From Pseudomonas entomophila (GTDB lineage: Bacteria; Pseudomonadota; Gammaproteobacteria; Pseudomonadales; Pseudomonadaceae): a stretch of DNA of 43,307 nucleotides. Position numbers and translations under genes: made by a program. Each line of letters starts with the position of its first letter. The first letter of the stretch is position 1. The DNA lies in assembly GCF_013523125.1 (NCBI RefSeq), contig NZ_JAAMQJ010000041.1, forward strand, positions 1-43,307, given 5' to 3'. Positions 28,577-35,336 of the stretch are shown piece by piece. A model generated the notes under the pieces. That model had not been told where the DNA came from. It was given only the letters and a program-made list of their open reading frames with translations, and did no database searches.

Positions 28577-29830
28577 ATGCTGAGCTGGGACGAATTCGAT
28601 AAAGAAGACGGCGACGCCGCCGCCAATGGCAACACCCACGCCGCCCAGGCCGAAGCCGCCACTTCCCTGGACAAGCTCGACAGCGCCGGCGACGCCGCCG
28701 CGCAACAGGCCCGTGCCGTCGTCGCCACCGACTCCGAGGCCGTCAAGCGCGCCAAGGCGTCGCTGGACAAGCTCGACATCGCCGAAGGCCTGGCCGAGCT
28801 GGAAGGCTCCTCGGCCCGTGTTGCGGTCGACGAGAAGCGCATGATCAACTGCCGCGCCGACCTCAACCAGCTGGTGCCCTTCAAGTACGACTGGGCCTGG
28901 CAGAAGTACCTGGACGGCTGCGCCAACCACTGGATGCCGCAAGAGGTCAACATGACCGCGGACATCGCCCTGTGGCGCGCCCAGGACGGCCTGACCGAAG
29001 ACGAGCGCCGCATCGTGATGCGCAACCTCGGCTTCTTCTCCACCGCCGACTCGCTGGTCGCCAACAACCTGGCCCTGGCCGTGTACCGCCTGATCACCAA
29101 CCCGGAGTGCCGCCAGTACATCCTGCGCCAGGCCTTCGAAGAGGCGATCCACACCCATGCCTACCAGTACTGCATCGAATCGCTGGGCATGGACGAAGGC
29201 GAGATCTTCAACATGTACCACGAGATCCCGTCGGTAGCGAAGAAAGCCGCCTGGGGCCTGAAGTACACCCGCGCCATCTCCGACCCGGAATTCGACACCG
29301 GCACCGTCGAGACCGACAAGGAGCTGCTGCGCAACCTGATCGCCTACTACTGCGTGCTCGAAGGCATCTTCTTCTACTGCGGCTTCACCCAGATCCTGTC
29401 CATGGGTCGCCGCAACAAGATGACCGGCGTCGCCGAGCAGTTCCAGTACATCCTGCGTGACGAGTCCATGCACCTGAACTTCGGCATCGACGTGATCAAC
29501 CAGATCAAGATCGAGAACCCGCACCTGTGGGACGCCGAGATGAAGGAAGAAGCGACCCAGATGATCCTGCAGGGCACCCAGCTGGAGATCGAATACGCAC
29601 GTGACACCATGCCACGCGGCGTGCTGGGCATGAACGCGGCGATGATGGAGGACTACCTCAAGTTCATCGCCAACCGCCGCCTGACCCAGATCGGCCTGAA
29701 GGAAGAGTACCCAGGGACCACCAACCCGTTCCCGTGGATGAGCGAGATCATGGACTTGAAGAAAGAGAAGAACTTCTTCGAGACCCGTGTGATCGAGTAC
29801 CAGACCGGTGGGGCGTTGAGCTGGGATTGA
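28577..29830 (+). CDS. nrdB: Class Ia ribonucleoside-diphosphate reductase, beta subunit
   Basis: NrdB houses the diiron-tyrosyl radical cofactor. The 417-residue protein has the expected ligands and radical tyrosine: Glu189, His192 and Tyr196 in the Glu-Ala-Ile-His-Thr-His-Ala-Tyr stretch, then Leu-Glu-Gly-Ile-Phe-Phe-Tyr, and Asp-Glu-Ser-Met-His-Leu. The first 80 residues form an Ala/Asp-rich tail not present in E. coli NrdB; it contains Ser-Leu-Asp-Lys-Leu-Asp twice (30-35 and 62-67). The ATG at 28577 (Met-Leu-Ser-Trp-Asp-Glu) has CAGGAGA upstream; the longer frame to 28481 is rejected. The 292-base gap after nrdA suggests either read-through or its own promoter. Confidence 0.96.
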   Translation: MLSWDEFDKEDGDAAANGNTHAAQAEAATSLDKLDSAGDAAAQQARAVVATDSEAVKRAKASLDKLDIAEGLAELEGSSARVAVDEKRMINCRADLNQLVPFKYDWAWQKYLDGCANHWMPQEVNMTADIALWRAQDGLTEDERRIVMRNLGFFSTADSLVANNLALAVYRLITNPECRQYILRQAFEEAIHTHAYQYCIESLGMDEGEIFNMYHEIPSVAKKAAWGLKYTRAISDPEFDTGTVETDKELLRNLIAYYCVLEGIFFYCGFTQILSMGRRNKMTGVAEQFQYILRDESMHLNFGIDVINQIKIENPHLWDAEMKEEATQMILQGTQLEIEYARDTMPRGVLGMNAAMMEDYLKFIANRRLTQIGLKEEYPGTTNPFPWMSEIMDLKKEKNFFETRVIEYQTGGALSWD

Positions 29831-29909
29831 GGTAGGGAGTTCTCAGGCTTCATACGCGGGGAAGTCTTTCAGACGTCCAGGACGGTTCGCCTGCCTGGCG
29901 TCTGATACG

Positions 29910-29946
29910 AAAGCCACCTGAGCCGCAAAGGCAAGGGTGGCTTTTT
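29910..29946 (+). terminator. Intrinsic terminator after nrdB
   Basis: AAAGCCACC (29910-29918) pairs with GGTGGCTTT (29936-29944) and is followed by more T's. It lies 80 bases past the nrdB stop. Confidence 0.85.
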
Positions 29947-30031
29947 GCATGGACGACGTTTCGCAAGCTTCGCTACGCTGGTCTGTCCAGAGACAATGGC
30001 GTCGAAGAGTCCCTCAGCAGCGAGTCTGTTC

Positions 30032-30898
30032 ATGGAACGAAAGACACTCCCCTGCTCCTCCTCCGATTGGGTCTTGCGCAGCACGACGCCCGGCCATGTG
30101 GAGCGCATCGAAGCCTGGTTCGGTGGTCATGGCTACGACCCGCACCGCCACGACACCTATTCGATCGGTCGCACGCTCACCGGCGTTCAGAGCTTTCACT
30201 ACAAAGGGACCTTGTGCCACGGCATGCCGGGCAACACGCTCGTGCTGCACCCGGACGAGGTCCACGATGGCATGGCAGGCACGGAGGCAGGCTTTCGCTA
30301 CCGGATGGCCTACATCGACCCGGCGTTGATTCAGCACGTGCTCGCAGGAGAGCCCTTGCCGTTCATCGCGGGAGGACTGTCCAGCGACCCGCGCCTGCAC
30401 CGTGCCAGCGAGGTCTTCGTGCAGGCCGTGGATCACCCCCTGGACACGCTGGAAGAGCAGGACGCCGTGTATGACCTGGCCATGGCCCTGCGCGCCGTCG
30501 CCGGCAAGCCACGGGGTCGCAAGCGTCTGGACTACCGCGCTGCCGAACGCGCCCGGGCCTTCATCCTGGAGCACCTTCACACAGGTATCACGCTGGAGAT
30601 GCTCGAGCAGGCCAGCGGCCGCGAGCAGTGGAGCCTGTCACGGGATTTTCGGGCGCTCTATGGCACCAGCCCCTATCGCTTCGTCACGTTGCGGCGCCTG
30701 GACACTTTTCGCCGGTTGATCCTGGACGGCTTCACGCTGGTCGATGCTGCCCTCGCCGCCGGCTTTCACGACCAGAGCCACATGACCCGGCATTTCACCC
30801 GCACCTATGGGGTGCCGCCGCTGCGGTGGCTGGACCGGCTGCACGCGTACCGCCAGGTTGCAGGATCGTACAAGCGCAGCACACTTCCCGTTGGATAG
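30032..30898 (+). CDS. AraC-family transcriptional regulator
   Basis: This 288-residue protein has an N-terminal cupin-like AraC ligand domain (about 20-150, with Ser-Phe-His-Tyr and Leu-His-Pro-Asp-Glu-Val-His-Asp-Gly). The C-terminal double helix-turn-helix spans about 180-270, with Leu-Glu-Met-Leu-Glu-Gln-Ala-Ser and the closing Phe-His-Asp-Gln-Ser-His-Met-Thr-Arg-His-Phe, which is the AraC signature. Start choice is uncertain: ATG 30032 or ATG 29996, neither with a strong ribosome site. The cupin gene 30 bases downstream on the same strand is probably co-transcribed. The inducer is unknown. Confidence 0.88.
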   Translation: MERKTLPCSSSDWVLRSTTPGHVERIEAWFGGHGYDPHRHDTYSIGRTLTGVQSFHYKGTLCHGMPGNTLVLHPDEVHDGMAGTEAGFRYRMAYIDPALIQHVLAGEPLPFIAGGLSSDPRLHRASEVFVQAVDHPLDTLEEQDAVYDLAMALRAVAGKPRGRKRLDYRAAERARAFILEHLHTGITLEMLEQASGREQWSLSRDFRALYGTSPYRFVTLRRLDTFRRLILDGFTLVDAALAAGFHDQSHMTRHFTRTYGVPPLRWLDRLHAYRQVAGSYKRSTLPVG

Positions 30899-30928
30899 GC
30901 TGGCCACTCCCATCAGAGAGGATCCATC

Positions 30929-31315
30929 ATGTCTGTCTTGCATCGAGCGCTCACCTCGCACCCTGTGAACCTGGCTCAAAAAGCGTCGTCGATCGACCAG
31001 CCGTGGAGCCCAAGGGTCGTCGCGGAAATGAACGACTACCAATTCAAGGTCGTACGCATCGAGGGGGAGTTCATCTGGCACGCGCACCCCGAAACCGATG
31101 AAGCCTTCCTGGTGCTCGAAGGCCTCTTGCGCATCGACCTGCCGGAAGGCTGCGTTCATGTGAAACCGGGTGAGCTGTACGTCGTGCCGCGGGGTGTCAT
31201 GCACAGGACCGCGGCGCAGATCGAGACGACCCTCATGATGATCGAGCCGCGTGGGGTGCTGAACACCGGTCATGAAGGCGGAGCGCGAACGGCCGTGAAT
31301 GACATCTGGATCTAG
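30929..31315 (+). CDS. Cupin domain-containing protein
   Basis: This 128-residue protein is a single-domain cupin. Motif 1 is complete, with Gly46, His51, His53, Glu58 and Gly65, and motif 2 has Gly81, Pro87, Gly89 and His92, so a metal site (His51, His53, Glu58, His92) is expected. It is cytoplasmic with no signal peptide. The catalytic role, if any, cannot be read from the sequence; cupins of this size include isomerases, dioxygenases and sugar-binding proteins. ATG at 30929 follows AGAGAGGA. It probably forms a unit with the AraC gene. Confidence 0.85.
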   Translation: MSVLHRALTSHPVNLAQKASSIDQPWSPRVVAEMNDYQFKVVRIEGEFIWHAHPETDEAFLVLEGLLRIDLPEGCVHVKPGELYVVPRGVMHRTAAQIETTLMMIEPRGVLNTGHEGGARTAVNDIWI

Positions 31316-31355
31316 GCTTTGGATGGAAAGTCGCCGAGCGGCGAGCAGGCAAGGC

Positions 31356-31426
31356 GAAAACAGGTGAGGAACGGTCAGTCGCGCTCGACTTTACATAGGG
31401 TAAATGAGCATTCCGAGCCTGTTTTC
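31356..31426. repeat. Structured intergenic element with nested inverted repeats
   Basis: GAAAACAGG (31356-31364) pairs perfectly with CCTGTTTTC (31418-31426) over 53 bases, and inside it TTTAC/GTAAA (31390-31404) forms a second stem. Conserved-looking sequence continues to about 31468. It resembles a recurring Pseudomonas intergenic element in my memory, but no second copy is present in this window. Confidence 0.4.
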
Positions 31427-31491
31427 AACGCAGCCTGATCGTCGCGCAGGCACTTTACGTACAAAATCTGGGTGGGCCTGACTCGTCCTGA

Positions 31492-32058
31492 CTAGTGTCG
31501 GGTGGTAGCAGCGAACTGCTGTTGATAACGGTAGAGTCCACGCACCGCCTCGACGACCTCGGGCACGCAGGCCTGCCGCTGCGCCTCGCTCATGGCATCG
31601 AGCAGCTCGACGTTGTCTTCCAGGCCATGCAGGGAGATCGTCTTGAGCAACGCGTCCTGCTCTGCTGGCAAGTCCGCCCACTCGGCGACCTGGGTGCCGC
31701 GCATGTAACCGAAGCACCACTCTTCCAGGATGGTGACCGGCCCCTCCTCGCCCTCGCCTTCCTCGAACAGCGGCTCGAAACCGTCCAGGTCCGACGCCAG
31801 TGCCTGGTCGATCTGGTCGCAGTAGCGCAGCATCAGCGCGGTGTAGGCCTCGCCATGGGCGGCGCTCTTGAACTTGGGCACCTTGCCGCCGCTGACGGCA
31901 GGCAGCCAGCGCTCGGCGTTGACCCGGGCCGGCGAGCTGGCCAGGGCGGTGAAAAAGCCGTTGAGCTCGGCCAGATTGATGACGGAGAAGTCGTTGCCGT
32001 AGGTGATCAGCAGGTCTTCGAGGCGGTTGAGTTCTTTTTCGGAGAGTGCAGGCAGCAT
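31492..32058 (-). CDS. UPF0149 (YecA/YgfB-like) family protein
   Basis: This 188-residue acidic protein matches the UPF0149 family: N-terminal Leu-Ser-Glu-Lys-Glu-Leu-Asn-Arg-Leu, then Leu-Asn-Gly-Phe-Phe-Thr-Ala-Leu and Trp-Cys-Phe-Gly-Tyr-Met-Arg-Gly. It is all-helical with a very acidic loop around residues 95-105 (Glu-Glu-Gly-Glu-Gly-Glu-Glu-Gly). It has no C-terminal SEC-C zinc motif, unlike full YecA. The function is not established. ATG at 32058 has AAGGA 11 bases upstream. It is on the same strand as the asparaginase upstream of it, with an 86-base gap. Confidence 0.85.
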   Translation of the reverse strand: MLPALSEKELNRLEDLLITYGNDFSVINLAELNGFFTALASSPARVNAERWLPAVSGGKVPKFKSAAHGEAYTALMLRYCDQIDQALASDLDGFEPLFEEGEGEEGPVTILEEWCFGYMRGTQVAEWADLPAEQDALLKTISLHGLEDNVELLDAMSEAQRQACVPEVVEAVRGLYRYQQQFAATTRH

Positions 32059-32144
32059 GAAAGCAGGTGTCCTTGGGTGAGTGCCTGCACCCTAGCACAG
32101 CGGGCCGCAGGTTGACCCGCGGTCGGTGACTGACGTCGTCGCGC

Positions 32145-33134
32145 TCAGTCCGGCAAGAATCGCGTGAACGATGAGGCCATGCCGTTGGCCAGCAGCAGGC
32201 ACAGCAAAAGACGGCTCTTACGAGGACACAGCGTCCCTGCCATCTGTATGTCCTTGGCCTGCAGGTCGATTTCCGCGCCTTCGAACCCGTACGTGGCGTG
32301 TGCGGTCGGCCCATTGCCCGTACGGCTGGCGACCACGACGGACATCTGTGCAGCCAGGCGTTCGAGCGACCGCGACCATCTGGCCGAGACATGGCCGGCA
32401 CCGAAACCGGCGATCACTGCACCTTGATAGCCCAGCTCGGGCAGTGCGTCCAACAAGGCGGTATCGGCCCCCAGGCTGGCTTCGAGCAAGGCGACAGGAG
32501 GACATGGCTGTCGAGGTGCGGGCAGCGTCACGCGAGACACGGGCGAATGACGATAGCGTGTCATGCCTTCGTACAGCCAACCGAGTGGACCGAAGCCAGG
32601 CGACTCGAACGCGGCAAGCGCCAGGCTGGCGGTCTTGCGTACACGACTGGCGGCGTGGATCTCTCCGTTCATCACCACCAGCACGCCGTGCCCACGGCTG
32701 TGGGCAGACAATGCCACCTGGGCGGCCGCCAGCAGGTTGCCTGGCCCGTCACTGCCTGGCTGGGTCGCAGGGCACATGGCGCCCGTGAGAACCAGTGGTG
32801 CCGCGAAAGGCCAGAGCAGGTCGAGCCAGTAGGCCGTCTCTTCCAGCGTGTCGGTGCCTTGGGTGAGGACGATGCCACAGGCGCCGTTTTCGACGCGCGA
32901 CCTGGCCCACTCGAAGACATCGATCAAATCACCGAGATCGAGCGAGGCACTGGGCACAAGACACAAATCCGTGCTGTGCAGACGCGCCAGCGTGGCAAGG
33001 CTGGGTAACTGGGCGAGCAGTTCGGCACATCCCAGGCGAGGAGTGATACCGAGGTCGCCCTCGCTGGATTGCATGCAAATGGTGCCGCCCAGGCTGCCGA
33101 TCGAAAGGCTGGGCAATGGCGTACACGTCGTCAT
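32145..33134 (-). CDS. L-asparaginase-family amidohydrolase, cytoplasmic
   Basis: This 329-residue protein belongs to the asparaginase/glutaminase family. The first catalytic threonine is Thr18 in Ser-Leu-Gly-Gly-Thr-Ile and the second Thr94-Asp95 in Thr-Gln-Gly-Thr-Asp-Thr-Leu-Glu-Glu-Thr. The Gly-Ala-Met-Cys-Pro-Ala and Ser-Asp-Gly-Pro-Gly-Asn-Leu blocks and Arg-Lys-Thr followed by Phe-Glu-Ser-Pro-Gly-Phe-Gly-Pro-Leu-Gly also match. There is no signal peptide, so unlike periplasmic type II enzymes it acts in the cytoplasm. Its ATG at 33134 overlaps the stop of the membrane-protein gene by four bases (ATGA). As the last gene of a monooxygenase-amidase cluster its real substrate may be another amide. 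Confidence 0.9.
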   Translation of the reverse strand: MTTCTPLPSLSIGSLGGTICMQSSEGDLGITPRLGCAELLAQLPSLATLARLHSTDLCLVPSASLDLGDLIDVFEWARSRVENGACGIVLTQGTDTLEETAYWLDLLWPFAAPLVLTGAMCPATQPGSDGPGNLLAAAQVALSAHSRGHGVLVVMNGEIHAASRVRKTASLALAAFESPGFGPLGWLYEGMTRYRHSPVSRVTLPAPRQPCPPVALLEASLGADTALLDALPELGYQGAVIAGFGAGHVSARWSRSLERLAAQMSVVVASRTGNGPTAHATYGFEGAEIDLQAKDIQMAGTLCPRKSRLLLCLLLANGMASSFTRFLPD

Positions 33135-34288
33135 GGATGGCCTCCAACGATGATGCCAATGAGTGGGACGATCACGGCGGTGCAGACCGCCATGGCACAC
33201 ACGTTGCCGATGTAGCCGTGCATGTAGGCCGGCAAGCGATCACTGATGACCACTGCCAGGGGCGGCGCAATCAGGGCGCCCCACAGCGCACTGAGCACGA
33301 GCACTGGCCACCCGCCGCCGAGCGTCAGTACGGCCGCCGGCACGATGGAAACGATGGGAATGTAGGTCGGGTACCAGCCGCGCTGTCGCCACTGATGACG
33401 CCACAGCAAGACGCCGATCAACGAGGCCAGTGCCTGACCGGTGATCAACTCCAGCACCAGGCCAGAACCATAGGCCGGAGCGCCGGGCGACAGCGCGTAG
33501 GCCAGCAAGGCCCCGAGTACCAGGCCGAGGCTGGCCCATTCGTTGCCGAGAAACGGCGCTTCGCTGAAATCCGCCAGGACACGGCGCATGACCCAAAGCG
33601 GGCCGTAGCCCGGTACCTGTGGGCTTACCGACTCGACTTCCGCAGGGGTAGGTTGTTCTGGCTTCACCAGCAGAGGGAACTGCTTGCACAACATGAAGGC
33701 GACCAGGCTGGCAAGCGCCATGCCTGAAACGTTGCCGATAACCACGGGCAATCCCAGGGGGTAGCACAGGTAATTGACCAGCAATAAGGAGGCCGGCGTG
33801 ACCAGCACGGCACCCAGTACGGCGCCAGTGAGCGTGACGCGCCAGCCACCGCCGAATAGCAGCACCATGGCCGCCGGCAGCGAGACGAAGGCGACGAAGG
33901 TCGGTTGCCAGACCCCGCTGTTCAAGGTCCAGCCCCACAGGGCATGGCTCAACAACAGGCCACCCAGCGAACTGGCCAACAACCATGGCCAAAGCCCGCT
34001 GCCATAGCAGATGGCGAACCCCTGCCAGCGCTTGCCGGAGCGGTGTGCCCAGTGCCCGAGCCCTGCGCCCAGCAGTAGACCGAGAGCGGGTAGCTCATGC
34101 TTATAGAAGGCCACTTCGCTGATATCGCCGATGATCCAGCGCAGTCGACTCAAAGGCTGGTCGAGGGTGGCGGTGAGCTGAGCGTACTCGGGCTGATGGC
34201 CCGACAGGCATGCCAGCGCTATGGCTACCGAGAGACCCGCGAGCAGTACCACGCGCCAGTGACGCGGCATTGTGAATGTCGTGTTCAT
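33131..34288 (-). CDS. Polytopic membrane protein with two internal repeats, candidate transporter
   Basis: This 385-residue protein is very hydrophobic, with about 11 membrane segments, and I recognise no named family. It is built of two tandem homologous halves. Residues 50-77 (Arg-Trp-Ile-Ile-Gly-Asp-Ile-Ser-Glu) match 236-262 (Arg-Val-Leu-Ala-Asp-Phe-Ser-Glu), and Trp128-Gln-Pro-Thr through 190 matches Trp306-Tyr-Pro-Thr through 366. Both halves have Pro-Ala-Ala, Gly-Gly-Gly-Trp and Ile-Gly-Asn-Val motifs. A charged loop (about 203-230) joins them. ATG 34288 follows GAGGAATC; the gene starts 10 bases after the amidase stop and overlaps the asparaginase start by four bases. A paralogue lies at 41805-42995. 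The position suggests transport of a substrate or product of the cluster. Confidence 0.85.
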   Translation of the reverse strand: MNTTFTMPRHWRVVLLAGLSVAIALACLSGHQPEYAQLTATLDQPLSRLRWIIGDISEVAFYKHELPALGLLLGAGLGHWAHRSGKRWQGFAICYGSGLWPWLLASSLGGLLLSHALWGWTLNSGVWQPTFVAFVSLPAAMVLLFGGGWRVTLTGAVLGAVLVTPASLLLVNYLCYPLGLPVVIGNVSGMALASLVAFMLCKQFPLLVKPEQPTPAEVESVSPQVPGYGPLWVMRRVLADFSEAPFLGNEWASLGLVLGALLAYALSPGAPAYGSGLVLELITGQALASLIGVLLWRHQWRQRGWYPTYIPIVSIVPAAVLTLGGGWPVLVLSALWGALIAPPLAVVISDRLPAYMHGYIGNVCAMAVCTAVIVPLIGIIVGGHP

Positions 34289-34297
34289 CACGATTCC

Positions 34298-35194
34298 TCA
34301 ACGTGGCAGGGGCGCATGCAGGCGATAGCCGAGCATGGCGTCGTAGAGGTCGCCGCGACGATCACGCGGCAGGTCGTTGAGGCTGTTCCAGATGGGGGCG
34401 CTGCGTGCCAGGCTGAGGTCGATCTCGGCGTACAGGATGCATTCCTGCTCGGCACTGGCGACTTCGCCAATCGGCCAGCCGTTGATCCCGGCAATGAGCG
34501 AACAGCCCAGAAAGCGACTACCACGTTCACAGCCGATGCGATTGGCCGCCGCGATATACACGTTGTTGACGTGGGCGGCCGTCATGGTCAAGTACGACGC
34601 CATGCAGCGGCCGGCCACGTCGAACAACGGCGGTGGTGTCCAGACCCAGTTGTTGACGCTACAGATGATGTCGGCGCCTTGCTGGGCGAGCAGACGCGGC
34701 ACTTCGGGGAACCAGATGTCCCAGCACACGAGCAGACCAATGCGCCCGATGGGGGTTTCGAAGACTGGAAACCCTAGATTGCCTGGTGTGAACCAGAGCT
34801 TTTCCTGGTTCCAGAGATGCGCTTTGCGGTAATGACCCAGCAGGCCTTGCGGCCCGAACAATACCGCGCTGTCGTACAGGTTGAGCCCCTCGCGCTCGGC
34901 GAAGCCTGCGACGAGATAGACCTGGTGGTTCCGCGCAAACTCCGACCAGGCAGCGACGGTAGGACCGTCTTCGAGGGTCTCGGCGTGTTGATAGGCCTCG
35001 ACACGCGATTGGAAGGCGTAACCGGTATTGGCCAGCTCTGGCAGGACGATGAGGTTAGCGCCTTGCTGCACAGCGCGCCGGGCGAGCGCCAGACCTTTGC
35101 TGACATTCGCGGTCCGGCGTTCGATCCCCACCTGGGGATCGAACTGGATGACGGCGACGTGCGCAGGGCTGACGGGAACGGATGGCTCGTTCAT
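34298..35194 (-). CDS. Nitrilase-superfamily amidase
   Basis: This 298-residue protein has the nitrilase-superfamily catalytic triad: Glu53 (Leu-Pro-Glu-Leu), Lys124 (Tyr-Arg-Lys-Ala-His) and Cys157 (Leu-Val-Cys-Trp-Asp-Ile-Trp-Phe-Pro-Glu). The Cys-Trp-Asp context and the Arg-Lys-Ala-His-Leu block point to an aliphatic or acid amidase, similar in type to 5-aminovaleramidase DavA, rather than a true nitrilase. It would release ammonia from an amide in the cytoplasm. ATG 35194 follows AAGGAAG. It lies between the flavin monooxygenase (142 bases upstream) and the membrane protein, which suggests it hydrolyses the amide made by the monooxygenase. Confidence 0.9.
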   Translation of the reverse strand: MNEPSVPVSPAHVAVIQFDPQVGIERRTANVSKGLALARRAVQQGANLIVLPELANTGYAFQSRVEAYQHAETLEDGPTVAAWSEFARNHQVYLVAGFAEREGLNLYDSAVLFGPQGLLGHYRKAHLWNQEKLWFTPGNLGFPVFETPIGRIGLLVCWDIWFPEVPRLLAQQGADIICSVNNWVWTPPPLFDVAGRCMASYLTMTAAHVNNVYIAAANRIGCERGSRFLGCSLIAGINGWPIGEVASAEQECILYAEIDLSLARSAPIWNSLNDLPRDRRGDLYDAMLGYRLHAPLPR

Positions 35195-35336
35195 GGCGGC
35201 TTCCTTCTTATCGTTATGGAAGGCGCCAGTTAACCCCGTTCGTCCCAGGGTTGATCAGTCAGCTATTTCCCATAGATCTGGCGAAATTTCCGACCGCATC
35301 GACTGAATGGGCTGATACTCAGGCGCGACCCCAGCG

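Noticed and set aside
35195..35336. A shared operator upstream of the amidase and the monooxygenase (both gaps contain CCATAGAT)
   Set aside because: An 8-base match without symmetry is too short to support a binding site.
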